Positions 24,963 through 32,494 of a stretch of 64,000 bases of DNA are shown here, in pieces; positions within the stretch are counted from its first letter, which is position 1, and every line of letters starts with the position of its first letter. The notes beneath the pieces are model-generated. The model saw only the letters and a list, made by a program, of their open reading frames with translations. It ran no database searches and was not told where the DNA came from. The stretch lies in the NCBI RefSeq assembly GCF_037094495.1, contig NZ_CP146612.1, positions 558,001 to 622,000 of the forward strand, given 5' to 3'. The DNA is from Dehalogenimonas sp. W (GTDB lineage: Bacteria > Chloroflexota > Dehalococcoidia > Dehalococcoidales > Dehalococcoidaceae). The position numbers and the translations under genes were made by a program.

Positions 24963-25223
24963 TCAGGGGTTCTTCAAACATTCATCATGGTTATCAACAT
25001 TGCGGAGGAACAGTACCTCGCCGGACCGCTCAAAGGTCATGCGGTATTTATCATCCACATAAGCCTCAAAAATGCCCGGCGCGCCCTGAACCGGGTGACT
25101 GCGGAGGCCGGGGTGCCGGTGATCCGCGTCCAGCAGCTTCAGGGCTTTATCAACCTTGCGCTGGATTATCTTTGACAGCTCCGCGTAACGGCTGACAAAA
25201 CGCTCCGACAGACGGATGGTCAT
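24963..25223 (-). CDS. RelE/ParE-family toxin
   Basis: An 86-residue RelE-superfamily protein, with the segment HPGLRSHPVQGAPGIFEAYVDDKYRMTFERSGEVLFLRNVDNHDECLKNP typical of mRNA-interferase-like toxins. Its start overlaps the antitoxin stop by one base (TGATG), so translation is coupled. It appears full length. Confidence 0.78.
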   Translation of the reverse strand: MTIRLSERFVSRYAELSKIIQRKVDKALKLLDADHRHPGLRSHPVQGAPGIFEAYVDDKYRMTFERSGEVLFLRNVDNHDECLKNP

Positions 25224-25519
25224 CAGGCGCGGCGGCCACCGGTGCGTTTATGGAGATAGGCCACGGCCTGGCCGGCATCGGCAAATTCATGAACCCGACC
25301 GGCAGTTACATCAGCCTCAACCCCGGCCTCACCCTGCTGCCAGCGGCGGCTCCAGAACCAGGCCTGATCCTTATCTACCAGCTTCTTGAGCTTGAGGATG
25401 ATTTCCCCGTCCTGCACCCGGACGTCAACCACGTCGCCGTCCTCAATATTCAGTTGCCGCCGAATAGACAACGGCAGGGTCAGCTGGGCTTTTTTCCGTA
25501 TCTGAATCAGTTCCGACAT
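25223..25519 (-). CDS. AbrB/MazE-type antitoxin
   Basis: A 98-residue protein with an N-terminal swapped-hairpin AbrB domain (residues 3-48: LIQIRKKAQLTLPLSIRRQL...GDVVDVRVQDGEIILK) and a C-terminal toxin-binding tail. First gene of the pair. AbrB-type antitoxins normally repress their own promoter. The start at 25519 has GGAAA upstream, which is weak. Confidence 0.8.
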   Translation of the reverse strand: MSELIQIRKKAQLTLPLSIRRQLNIEDGDVVDVRVQDGEIILKLKKLVDKDQAWFWSRRWQQGEAGVEADVTAGRVHEFADAGQAVAYLHKRTGGRRA

Positions 25520-26372
25520 ATTTTCCTACTTTCTGATTTTCAGAATATCAGATGATCAGCTAAAAAGCAACATGAACGGGCGAGCTGTCAGCTGTCAGCT
25601 TTCAGCTTGTAGTAATCAGTTGGCAGTCAGCAGTTTACAGTAAAAATACCGAGATTGCTTCGGCGTAGCCTCGCAATGACGCTTAGAATATAACAATGCC
25701 CCTCCCCGTCACTGCGAGCGACCACCAGGCGCGAAGCAGTCCCGGTACTCTTATTCACATATTTGAAATTGGTAGTATTTTGATAAGGCTATCAGCTATC
25801 AGCAGTCAGCTTGTAGTAATCAGTTGGCAGTCAGCAGTTTACAGTAACGAATACCGAGATTGCTTCGGCGTAGCCTCGCAATGACGTTGGGGGTGTGGGC
25901 GGCCGTGGCAATCTAATGAGCAACTGGAATACCATGATTTAGATTACCACGTCGCTTCGCTCCTCGTAATGACGGAGGGGTTAAGGGTTTTGTCTTTGCG
26001 AAGCCGCCTGGCGGCGGCTGTGGCAATCTCGGTTCCTGTTTAGGTCATTATAATTTTGGTATTTGATATTGTTTGGGGATTAGATATTGGATATTAGGAT
26101 TTCCCGTAGGGGCGCAGGCAATTTTTACACTATTACCAAAAGCGCTTTGCGTTAACAGGCCTGTATCGCAACGGTTGTCATATAATCACGGCAGAATTTC
26201 AGGCAAAAAAGATCGCCGGAAGCACAATATCGTTTGTTTCCGCCCCTATCCCATGTTTGCTATCCATGAGATTGTTGTTGTATCATGATGGTACAAGTAG
26301 TTATCCCCCCTGCGATTTAGGTTGCAGGGTCGCAAGAGCCGCCGCAAGGTGGCTTTTGTATATGGAGAAAAA
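25520..26372. repeat. Repeat island and upstream region of the NYN gene
   Basis: 25560-26105 is composite repeat: heptads, GATTGCTTCGG and GTCACTGCGAGC modules, an AGATTACCACG module, AT-rich heptads and a broken REP at 26106-26118 (GTAGGGGCGCAGGC only). 26120-26372 is unique sequence with a TATAAT-like element near 26181 and probably holds the promoter of the NYN-domain gene. Confidence 0.75.
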
Positions 26373-27098
26373 TTGAAAACCAACGTCTATATTGACGGTT
26401 TTAACCTTTATTACGGCGCATTAAAGTATTCCCCATTCAAGTGGCTGAACCTGGCCATGTTATGCTCAAATCTGTTTCCCAACGATACCATCAATCAAAT
26501 CCGCTATTTTACCGCCAGAGTCAAACCATCGCCCCATGATCTGGAGGCACCGCTGCGGCAGGATATTTACCTGCGCGCTTTGCGTACTCTGCCGTCGCTT
26601 TCAATATATCAAGGAAGATACGTCCAGCATCCTACCTTGTCCGCCCAGTATCCCCTTGTTTATATCAACCATCCTAAAAGGCATGCAGCAGTTAAGCCGG
26701 TGCTGATAGACAAGCCGGAATATGCGTATATTGCAAATGGAGAAGCCAAACCTGAAGGCTCGCCGGTTTGTGCGTACGTCCTCAAACGGGAGGAAAAAGG
26801 TTCTGACGTTAATCTGGCCTCAATGTTGCTGGCTGACTGTTACGAAGATGCCTTTGATAAGGCGGTAGTCATCAGTAATGATTCAGATTTATGCATGCCG
26901 ATAGAGTTATCTATCAGGCGTTGCGGCAAACACATCACTGTTGTTAATCCCCACGATAAATCTTACCAGTCAGTGCATCTTAAGAAGATAGCCACTGCAT
27001 ATATGCAGAACATCAACCGCAGCGTTCTCGCCGCTTCCCAATTCCCACACACCCTCAGCGACTCAGTAGGCACCATAACCAAACCCGCAGGCTGGTGA
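26373..27098 (+). CDS. NYN-domain (LabA/DUF88-like) putative RNase
   Basis: A 241-residue PIN-like NYN protein. The core acidic residues sit in NVYIDGFNLYYG near the N-terminus, SDVNLASMLLADCYED in the middle and VVISNDSDLCMPIELS at about residue 170. Together they form the metal site of this nuclease fold. I chose the TTG at 26373 because GGAG lies five bases upstream and the conserved fold begins right there. Bacterial NYN proteins are often linked to RNA processing or defence; the role here is unknown. Isolated between repeat islands. Confidence 0.8.
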   Translation: MKTNVYIDGFNLYYGALKYSPFKWLNLAMLCSNLFPNDTINQIRYFTARVKPSPHDLEAPLRQDIYLRALRTLPSLSIYQGRYVQHPTLSAQYPLVYINHPKRHAAVKPVLIDKPEYAYIANGEAKPEGSPVCAYVLKREEKGSDVNLASMLLADCYEDAFDKAVVISNDSDLCMPIELSIRRCGKHITVVNPHDKSYQSVHLKKIATAYMQNINRSVLAASQFPHTLSDSVGTITKPAGW

Positions 27099-27419
27099 AG
27101 CCGCCGCCAGGCGGCTGTGGCAATCTCAACGGGCGAGCGTTCAGCTATCAGGTTTCAGCCTGTAGGGGCTGGACATGTCCAGTCCGCCCGGTCAGTCCTT
27201 CCCCTATCGTCACTGCGAGCGACCACCAGGCGCGTAGCAGTCCCGGTACTATTATTGAAGTATTTGAAATTGGTAGTATCCGAAGCTTTCAGCAGTCAGC
27301 TACCTGGATTACCCGCTTTCGCGGGTAATGACAAAATAAATGTCATCCTCGGCGAAAGCCGGGGATCCACGTCCTCAATGACTCGTTACTGATGACTGTT
27401 TACTGAATACTTGGCCCGT
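27099..27419. repeat. Repeat island between the NYN gene and the hicA remnant
   Basis: It contains a GTCACTGCGAGC module, an imperfect REP (27166-27185, arms GGGCTGGACA/TGTCCAGTCC), heptads, the paired hairpins GGATTACCCG.../GTCATCCTCGG... (27305-27372) and a TTACTGN heptad block. No gene is seen. Confidence 0.8.
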
Positions 27420-27539
27420 CTATTGAAATATTGGAAATTGGTAGTATTTGTAGTATTGGTAGTATTGATCCGGGGCAATTGGCCCGGTGTTCAGGCGCTT
27501 TACCAGGTCCTTCCAGGTGACCGGGGAGAGTTTAGACAC
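27420..27539 (-). pseudogene. HicA toxin truncated and fused to repeat sequence
   Basis: Starting at a GTG that overlaps the hicB end, the frame gives a typical HicA N-terminus, (M)SKLSPVTWKDLVKRLN. After about 20 residues it runs into the TTGGTAGTA 9-nt repeat (minus strand), which encodes QYYQYYKYYQF, and stops at 27420. The dsRNA-binding core and catalytic histidine of HicA are missing, so the toxin is dead. Confidence 0.75.
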
Positions 27540-27786
27540 CGGCCTTAAGGCGGCGGGGGATTTTCAGACGGGTTTTACCCAGTGCGGGGATGTCCATACC
27601 CTGACTGAGCCGGAATACTACCCAGGCGTCAACGGCATCGGCCAGATTACGGCGACACGCTTCCAGATTGGCGCCGGTAGCCCAAACGCCGGGGAGCTCC
27701 GGAATCTCACCATAATACGGCTCTGCGTCTTCAATGATTTCATATTTGGCCCGCTGTAAAGCGGCTTCAATGTATTCTCTAATCAT
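27532..27786 (-). CDS. HicB-type antitoxin, orphaned
   Basis: An 84-residue HicB-like protein (MIREYIEAALQRAKYEII...GEIPELPGVWATGANLEACRRNLADAVDAWVVFRLSQG) with the typical partial RNase-H-like fold. The ATG at 27786 has no ribosome site. Instead a promoter-like TTGCCC-17-TATAAT ends nine bases before it, so the message may be nearly leaderless. Its toxin gene is broken (27420-27539). Confidence 0.78.
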   Translation of the reverse strand: MIREYIEAALQRAKYEIIEDAEPYYGEIPELPGVWATGANLEACRRNLADAVDAWVVFRLSQGMDIPALGKTRLKIPRRLKAGV

Positions 27787-28157
27787 GACGATTTTATTAT
27801 AGGCTTTCACCAACACAGGGGCAAGGGAGGTGGCCGTGAAAAGCGACCAGCAGTCAGCAGTCAGCTTGTAGTAATCAGTTGGCGGTCAGCAGTTTACGGT
27901 TAATAATACCGGGATTGCTTCGGCGTAGCCTCGCGAGGCGAGCTGTCAGCAGTCAGGTTTCAGCCTGTAGGGGCTGGACATGTCCAGCCCGCCCCGGTCC
28001 GCACTCCCTATCGTCACTGCGAGCGACCACCAGGCGCGAAGCAGTCCCGGTACTAGTATTCAAATATTGGAAATTGGTAGTATTTCAATGCTGTCAGCTT
28101 TCAGCGTCTTTGATTATGGCAGGCTAAAGTCTGCTCGTTAAGGGGAGGGGCAACACT
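27787..28157. repeat. hicB promoter and repeat island before the RhuM fragment
   Basis: The hicB promoter candidate occupies 27796-27824. Heptads, a GATTGCTTCGG module, a REP (27971-27990, arms GGGCTGGACA/TGTCCAGCCC), a GTCACTGCGAGC module and a TTGGTAGTA segment follow. Confidence 0.75.
27796..27824 (-). promoter_or_regulatory. Promoter candidate of the orphan hicB gene
   Basis: -35 TTGCCC and -10 TATAAT, separated by 17 bases on the minus strand. The -10 ends nine bases before the ATG at 27786, and there is no ribosome site between them. The TATAATAAAATC stretch is the same as that upstream of tsaD. Confidence 0.55.
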
Positions 28158-28493
28158 TTGAACACATCTGATGCTACGGGGCGCGGGGATATAATTTTCT
28201 TTCAGGATCCCAGCGGCAATATCTCGGTCAACGTGCGTTTGGAAAGAGAAACGGTTTGGCTAAGCCTGAACCAGATGGCCGAACTGTTTGAGCGAGACAA
28301 TTCAGTTATATCCCGACATCTCCGAAATGTATTCAGGGATGGGGAATTGGAGCGGAAGGCAACTGTTGCAAAATATGCAACTGTTCAAACAGAAGGGACA
28401 CGAACGGTAATCCGTGAGGTTGAATACTTCAATCTGGATGCCATACTGTCGGTTGGCTGGAGCTGCGTGAAGCCCTTGAATACTGGGTCATGA
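28158..28493 (+). pseudogene. RhuM-family protein, N-terminal fragment
   Basis: About 100 residues match the N-terminal part of the RhuM (virulence RhuM) family: WLSLNQMAELFERDNSVISRHLRN, VAKYATVQTEGTRTV and YFNLDAILSVG. The family then normally continues for over 200 residues. Here the match stops at about 28455 and the frame reads into a hicB remnant out of frame, ending in WSCVKPLNTGS. The start is a TTG with a G-rich ribosome site. RhuM proteins often accompany TA or restriction loci. Confidence 0.72.
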
Positions 28494-28567
28494 TAAGCAT
28501 TGCCCGTCACCTGCCGCTGCCGATTGTGGATAACATAGAGCTCAAGATACCGGCAGAAATCTCCTGA
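28457..28567 (+). pseudogene. HicB antitoxin, C-terminal remnant
   Basis: An open stretch LELREALEYWVMISIARHLP... ending in IELKIPAEIS has the look of a HicB C-terminus (family pattern LREVLEEW...GLPIP...). It has no N-terminal half and begins directly at the end of the RhuM fragment. Its TGA overlaps the ATG of the hicA remnant that follows, which is the usual hicBA coupling. Confidence 0.6.
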
Positions 28568-28629
28568 TGCCGCCTTTCGGTCCGATAAAACGCCCTGACC
28601 TGGTGGCGGCGTTGCGCCGGGCAGGTTAG
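28567..28629 (+). pseudogene. HicA toxin, N-terminal remnant
   Basis: Twenty residues (MPPFGPIKRPDLVAALRRAG) match the start of HicA proteins. The frame then hits TAG exactly where the convergent hicA gene on the minus strand ends (28626). This indicates that arrival of the second hicBA pair cut this gene. Confidence 0.65.
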
Positions 28630-28850
28630 CCCTTCATCAAAGCAAGAAACTCGGCTACACTGACGCCGATACTCCGCAGAATAGCACGCAAAGTACCCCG
28701 GTCCAGTTCATCATGAAGAGGGACAGTTACCGGCTTGCGGCCTGGACAGCGCAACCTGACATGGCTACCCTTGACACGGGCTACGACACAACCGAGACCG
28801 GCAAGTATTTCAATACAACGGGCACCGGAAATAACGGGTAAGGGCGGCAA
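28626..28850 (-). CDS. hicA: HicA-family toxin (mRNA interferase)
   Basis: A 74-residue HicA/YcfA-like protein with the catalytic histidine in KGSHVRLRCPGRKPVTVPLHDELDRGTLRAILRSIGVS. It starts at a TTG (28850) directly after the hicB stop, giving MPPLPVISGARCIEIL, the standard N-terminus. It appears intact. Confidence 0.83.
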   Translation of the reverse strand: MPPLPVISGARCIEILAGLGCVVARVKGSHVRLRCPGRKPVTVPLHDELDRGTLRAILRSIGVSVAEFLALMKG

Positions 28851-29063
28851 TCAGGCACCAACCTCAACTTGATTGAGGCTATAATGCCTGGGGAGTGTCC
28901 AGCCTTCTTCATCCATACTTTCCAGGCACAGTTCAGCGGCTTCCCTGATGTTAACCAGGGCTTCGGCCTTGGTTTTACCCTGAGAGATACAACCGGGCAA
29001 CACGGGCACCTCAGCTGTATAATAGCCGTCTTCGCCTTGTGATATCAGCACCGGTAGTTTCAT
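28851..29063 (-). CDS. hicB: HicB-family antitoxin
   Basis: A 70-residue HicB protein (MKLPVLISQGEDGYYTAEVPVLPGCISQGKTKAEALVNIREAAELCLES). I chose the ATG at 29063 because GGAG lies seven bases upstream; the frame is open five codons further. It precedes its toxin with no gap and is predicted to neutralise it and repress the operon. Confidence 0.85.
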   Translation of the reverse strand: MKLPVLISQGEDGYYTAEVPVLPGCISQGKTKAEALVNIREAAELCLESMDEEGWTLPRHYSLNQVEVGA

Positions 29064-29801
29064 AGTTTTCTCCAACATGGATTGTTGATTTCAGTATAGA
29101 GCCACGGATGGAAAAATCCAAGTTACGAGCGAAGCTGGCAGCGGGCGAGCTGTCAGCGGCCAGCTTTCAGCTATCAGCTTGTAGTAATCGGTTGGCAGTA
29201 AACAGTAACGAATACCGAAATTGCTTCGGCGCAGCCTCGCAAGGTGAGCTGTCAGCAGTCAGCCGTCAGCTTTCAGCTTCCTGGATTACCCGCTTTCACG
29301 GGTAATGACAACAAAATAAATGTCATCCTCGGCGAAAGCCGGGGATCCACGTCTTCAATAACTCGTTACTGATGACTGTTTACTGAATACTTAGCCCGTC
29401 TATTGAAATATTGGAAATTGGTAGTATCCGAAGCTTTCAGCAGTCAGCTTTCAGCTTCCTGGATTACCCGCTTTCGCGGGTAATGACAACAAAATAAATG
29501 TCATCCCCGGCGAAAGCCGGGGATCCACGTCCTCAATAACTCGCTACTGATGACTGTTTACTGAATACTTGGCCCGTCTATTGAAATATTGGAAATTGGT
29601 AGTATTGGTATTATTTGCCCGTCTTTGCGAAGCCGCCAGCGGCTGTGGCAATCTCAACGGGCGAGCTGTCAGCATTCAGCTATCAGGTTTCAGCCTGTAG
29701 GGGCTGGACATGTCCAGCCCGCCCCGGTATATCTATTGAAATATTGGAAATTGGTAGTATTTGTAGTATTTGTAGTATTGGTAGTATTGGTAGTATTTCT
29801 C
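29064..29801. repeat. Composite repeat island before the MNT-HEPN genes
   Basis: The paired hairpins GGATTACCCG.../GTCATCC...GGATCC occur twice (29282-29349 and 29459-29528). There are also heptads, a REP at 29701-29720 (GGGCTGGACA arms) and a run of five 9-nt TTGGTAGTA/TTTGTAGTA units (about 29751-29798). No gene is seen. Confidence 0.82.
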
Positions 29802-29845
29802 TTGCGTCTCCCCTTAATACAGTATATAATACTTTATTTAAAGTA
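29802..29845 (+). promoter_or_regulatory. Promoter and operator candidate of the MNT-HEPN pair
   Basis: -35 TTGCGT (29802-29807), a 17-bp spacer and -10 TATAAT (29825-29830). An inverted repeat TACTTTA-TT-TAAAGTA (29830-29845) follows directly and covers the expected transcription start, so a repressor bound there would block initiation. The winged-helix domain of the first gene is the obvious candidate. Confidence 0.6.
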
Positions 29846-29859
29846 ATATTTACTACATT

Positions 29860-30516
29860 ATGAATCTGCTTGAAATCATATCCGGCTCCAAACTCAGGGC
29901 TAAACTGCTCGGCTGGCTGTTCAGTCACCCCGATGAACGTTTCTATGCCCGCCAGCTGACCGCATTGTTACAAGAGGATTCCACCAACCTCAGCCGGGAG
30001 CTGGCGCGCCTGGAAAAGGCCGGTCTGCTGAACCGGGTCATTGAGGGGCGTCAAAAGTACTACCAGGCCAACCGGCAAAGCCCGATTTTTGACGAACTCC
30101 ACCGGCTGGTCATTAAAACTTCCGGCATCGCCGACACGTTGCGGGCGGCGCTGATGTCCGTGGCCGAACAAATACGCGTCGCTTTCATCTACGGCTCTTT
30201 TGCCGCCGGCACGGAAAACCGCCACAGCGACATTGACCTGATGGTAATCGGCGACATCTCGCCGGAAGAGTTGACCGTCCCGCTGGATATTGCCGAGGCG
30301 CGGCTGGCCCGGGAGATAAACCCGGCGCTCTATACCCCGGCGGAATTCCGGGATAAACTGGACGAAGGACATCATTTCCTGAAAACAGTAACCGGAGCTG
30401 AAAAAATGTTCCTGATCGGAGACGAAGATGAGTTTGGCAGACTGGCTGGCCGAGGGCAAACTAAAAACACATACGACAAGCCGTCAGGAAATAGCCCACT
30501 TGATGACCGTATTTGA
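29860..30516 (+). CDS. Winged-helix/minimal nucleotidyltransferase (MNT) antitoxin-like protein
   Basis: This 218-residue protein fuses an N-terminal winged helix (about residues 10-70) to an MNT domain with GSFAAG (112-117) and DIDLMV (D124, D126). In HEPN-MNT systems the MNT enzyme neutralises the HEPN RNase, in known cases by AMPylating it. The fused DNA-binding domain suggests autoregulation at the inverted repeat just upstream. Its last 30 codons overlap the next gene by 89 nt and look unlike the rest of the domain. Confidence 0.82.
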   Translation: MNLLEIISGSKLRAKLLGWLFSHPDERFYARQLTALLQEDSTNLSRELARLEKAGLLNRVIEGRQKYYQANRQSPIFDELHRLVIKTSGIADTLRAALMSVAEQIRVAFIYGSFAAGTENRHSDIDLMVIGDISPEELTVPLDIAEARLAREINPALYTPAEFRDKLDEGHHFLKTVTGAEKMFLIGDEDEFGRLAGRGQTKNTYDKPSGNSPLDDRI

Positions 30517-30865
30517 CCGGGATCTGAAAGACGCCCGGGCGGACAACATCAGCCTGGACAGAAGATTCACCACCGCTTATAACGCCGCCCTGATGACCGC
30601 CAAGGCAGCACTGGCGGCTAAAGGCTACCGCACCGCAGGAGAAGCTAACCACTTTGTCACCATCAAATCCCTGGAATTCACCCTCACACCGGATCCGGTA
30701 AAAATCGCTGTCCTCAACCGTTACCGGCGACAGCGCAACCTGCTGGACTATGAAATGGCCGGCATCATTTCAGACCGGGAGGTGGCGGAAATAATCACAC
30801 TGGCTGAATATCTCCGCGCATCGCTGACGATGTGGCTGAAGGATAATTATCCGGAGCTGAGCTGA
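30428..30865 (+). CDS. HEPN-domain protein, putative RNase toxin
   Basis: A 145-residue all-helical HEPN-like protein that pairs with the overlapping MNT gene. The region RYRRQRNLLDYEM near residue 100 stands where HEPN RNases carry RX4-6H; here Asn/Asp replace the usual histidine, so catalytic activity is uncertain. The ATG at 30428 has GGAG seven bases upstream. Confidence 0.75.
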   Translation: MSLADWLAEGKLKTHTTSRQEIAHLMTVFDRDLKDARADNISLDRRFTTAYNAALMTAKAALAAKGYRTAGEANHFVTIKSLEFTLTPDPVKIAVLNRYRRQRNLLDYEMAGIISDREVAEIITLAEYLRASLTMWLKDNYPELS

Positions 30866-31164
30866 AGTATATTGCCGGTTGGGGGCATGAGCTATCAGCT
30901 TGTAGTAATCAGTTGGCAGTCAGCAGTTTACAGTAACGAATACCGAGATTGCTTCGGCGTAGCCTCGCAGGGTGAGCTTTCAGCAGTCAGCCGTCAGCTA
31001 TCAGCTGTAGGGGCTGGACATGTCCAGCCCGCCCCGGTCAGTCCTTCCCTCCACCGTCACTGCGAGCGACCACCAGGCGCGAAGCAGTCCCGGTACTAGT
31101 ATTCACATATTTGAAATTGGTAGTATTTGTAGTATTTGTAGTATTTCAATGCTGTCAGCAGGGT
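30866..31164. repeat. Repeat island between the HEPN gene and the hicA remnant
   Basis: Heptads, a GATTGCTTCGGCGTAGCCTCGCA module, a REP (31011-31030, arms GGGCTGGACA/TGTCCAGCCC), a GTCACTGCGAGC module and a TTTGTAGTA block. No gene is seen. Confidence 0.8.
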
Positions 31165-31425
31165 TTATTTACCGATACCGTATTTATCAATGAGTTCCAT
31201 AAGCCCTTTTCGGCCGATTCCGGTTTGCTTAACACCAAGGATATCATGCAGGGTGCCGTCAGGCAGCACGGCGCGGGTATCATCAACCATGGCCACTCTG
31301 GTTCTGCCGGCTGGATCAGCCTTGACTACACAAACGCAATGACGGGTTCTTCTTTTCTCTACCCAGCCATCCTTGAGAAACAGCTTCAGCAGTTGCTTGC
31401 CGGTAATGGCAGGAAACTATGACAT
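31165..31425 (-). pseudogene. HicA-like toxin with TAG at codon 3
   Basis: From the ATG at 31425 the frame reads M-S-stop and then continues open for 83 codons: FPAITGKQLLKLFLKDGWVEKRRTRHC... through LPDGTLHDILGVKQTGIGRKGLMELIDKYGIGK. This is a full HicA-like protein, which would be expected to begin MSKFPAITG. A single AAG-to-TAG change at 31417-31419 explains it. No other start codon lies close downstream. Confidence 0.78.
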
Positions 31426-31752
31426 TCAGTTTACGCCGGCCAGCGCTTTCATATCGTGCAGATGGGTCTTAATAAAGGAGGCGCTCTCCGCCGGCATTTC
31501 AACTTCCACCATAGCCCGGCCGGCGGCTGCCGGGCGGACGACAATGTGATGATCCCGGAAAAACCGTTCCCGTTCACCGACTTCTTCCAGAGTGTTCAGG
31601 TGGCAATCCACCGCCTCCCGGAGTTTGGCATCAGCTTCCGTGAGCGTTCTGCCGAAGGTGGAAGTGCCCAGTTCCCGGCACCGACCCAGCCAGCGTCTGC
31701 CTTCTCTGGAGAACTCAAGGGTAAGCTGGATGTATCCGTTGGATGATGTCAT
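31426..31752 (-). CDS. HicB-like antitoxin with disabled partner
   Basis: A 108-residue HicB-like protein (IQLTLEFSREGRRWLGRCRELGTSTFGRTLTEADAKLREAVDCHLNTLEEVGER) with a C-terminal helical tail. It lies directly upstream of the hicA copy, which carries an early nonsense codon. It appears intact. Confidence 0.72.
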   Translation of the reverse strand: MTSSNGYIQLTLEFSREGRRWLGRCRELGTSTFGRTLTEADAKLREAVDCHLNTLEEVGERERFFRDHHIVVRPAAAGRAMVEVEMPAESASFIKTHLHDMKALAGVN

Positions 31753-32409
31753 GTTTTCCTCTTGATTACATTACGCTTTCAGCGCGGACACACCATATTA
31801 ACACCGGAAAAGTTTAATGACAAACGTTGAGGCTGTCGGCGGGCGAGCTGTCAGCCATCTACATGTATCTTTGCGAACATCCGCAGGGTGTGTGGCAATC
31901 GTACCGGTGTTCAGCACAAACCAGTGTAGGGGCTGGACATGTCCAGCCCGCCCCGGTCAGTCCTTCCCTCCACCGTCACTGCGAGCGACCACCAGCCGCG
32001 AAGCAGTCCCGGTTTCCTCTCCAGCGTTCAGCTTTCAGCAGTCAGCTTTCAGCTTCCTGGATTACCCGCTTTCACGGGTAATGACAACAAAATAAATGTC
32101 ATCCTCGGCGAAAGCCGGGGATCCACGTCTTCAATAACTCGTTACTGATGACTGTTTACTGAATACTTAGCCCGTCTATTGAAATATTGGAAATTGGTAG
32201 TACCCGAAGCTATCAACCGTCAGCTTTCAGCACTCAGCATTCAGCTTCATATATGTGTCATTGCGAAAGCGCAAAGAGCTTGTGGCAATCTAATACCAAC
32301 TTCCACCCCGGACTGAATACTGAAAACTCGTTACTGTTTATTGGATATTAAGATTTCCCGAAGGGCTCGGGGAACAGCTTAAAAATACCGGCCTTACAGA
32401 GCTAAAACA
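31753..32409. repeat. Composite repeat island downstream of rho
   Basis: It contains AGC heptads, a TTTGCGAACA...GGCAATCG module, a REP (31930-31949, arms GGGCTGGACA), a GTCACTGCGAGC module, the paired hairpins GGATTACCCG.../GTCATCCTCGG... (32058-32126), TTACTGN heptads and a GTCATTGCGAAAGC module. No gene is seen. Confidence 0.8.
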
Positions 32410-32442
32410 AAGAGGGGAACAGGCGCTGCCTGTTCCCCTCTT
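32410..32442 (-). terminator. Terminator of rho
   Basis: A perfect 15-bp stem AAGAGGGGAACAGGC/GCCTGTTCCCCTCTT with a GCT loop. Heptad repeats (about 32459-32491) lie between it and the rho stop codon. An intrinsic terminator after the gene for Rho itself is sensible. Confidence 0.9.
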
Positions 32443-32494
32443 ATAAATCTTTCCGCTTTAGCTGAAACCTGATGGCTGAGAGCTGAAAGCTCTA

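Noticed and set aside
31111-31422. 103-codon frame on + opposite the hicA pseudogene
   Set aside because: The opposite strand gives a full HicA-like sequence with one nonsense codon, and the + frame begins inside a repeat.
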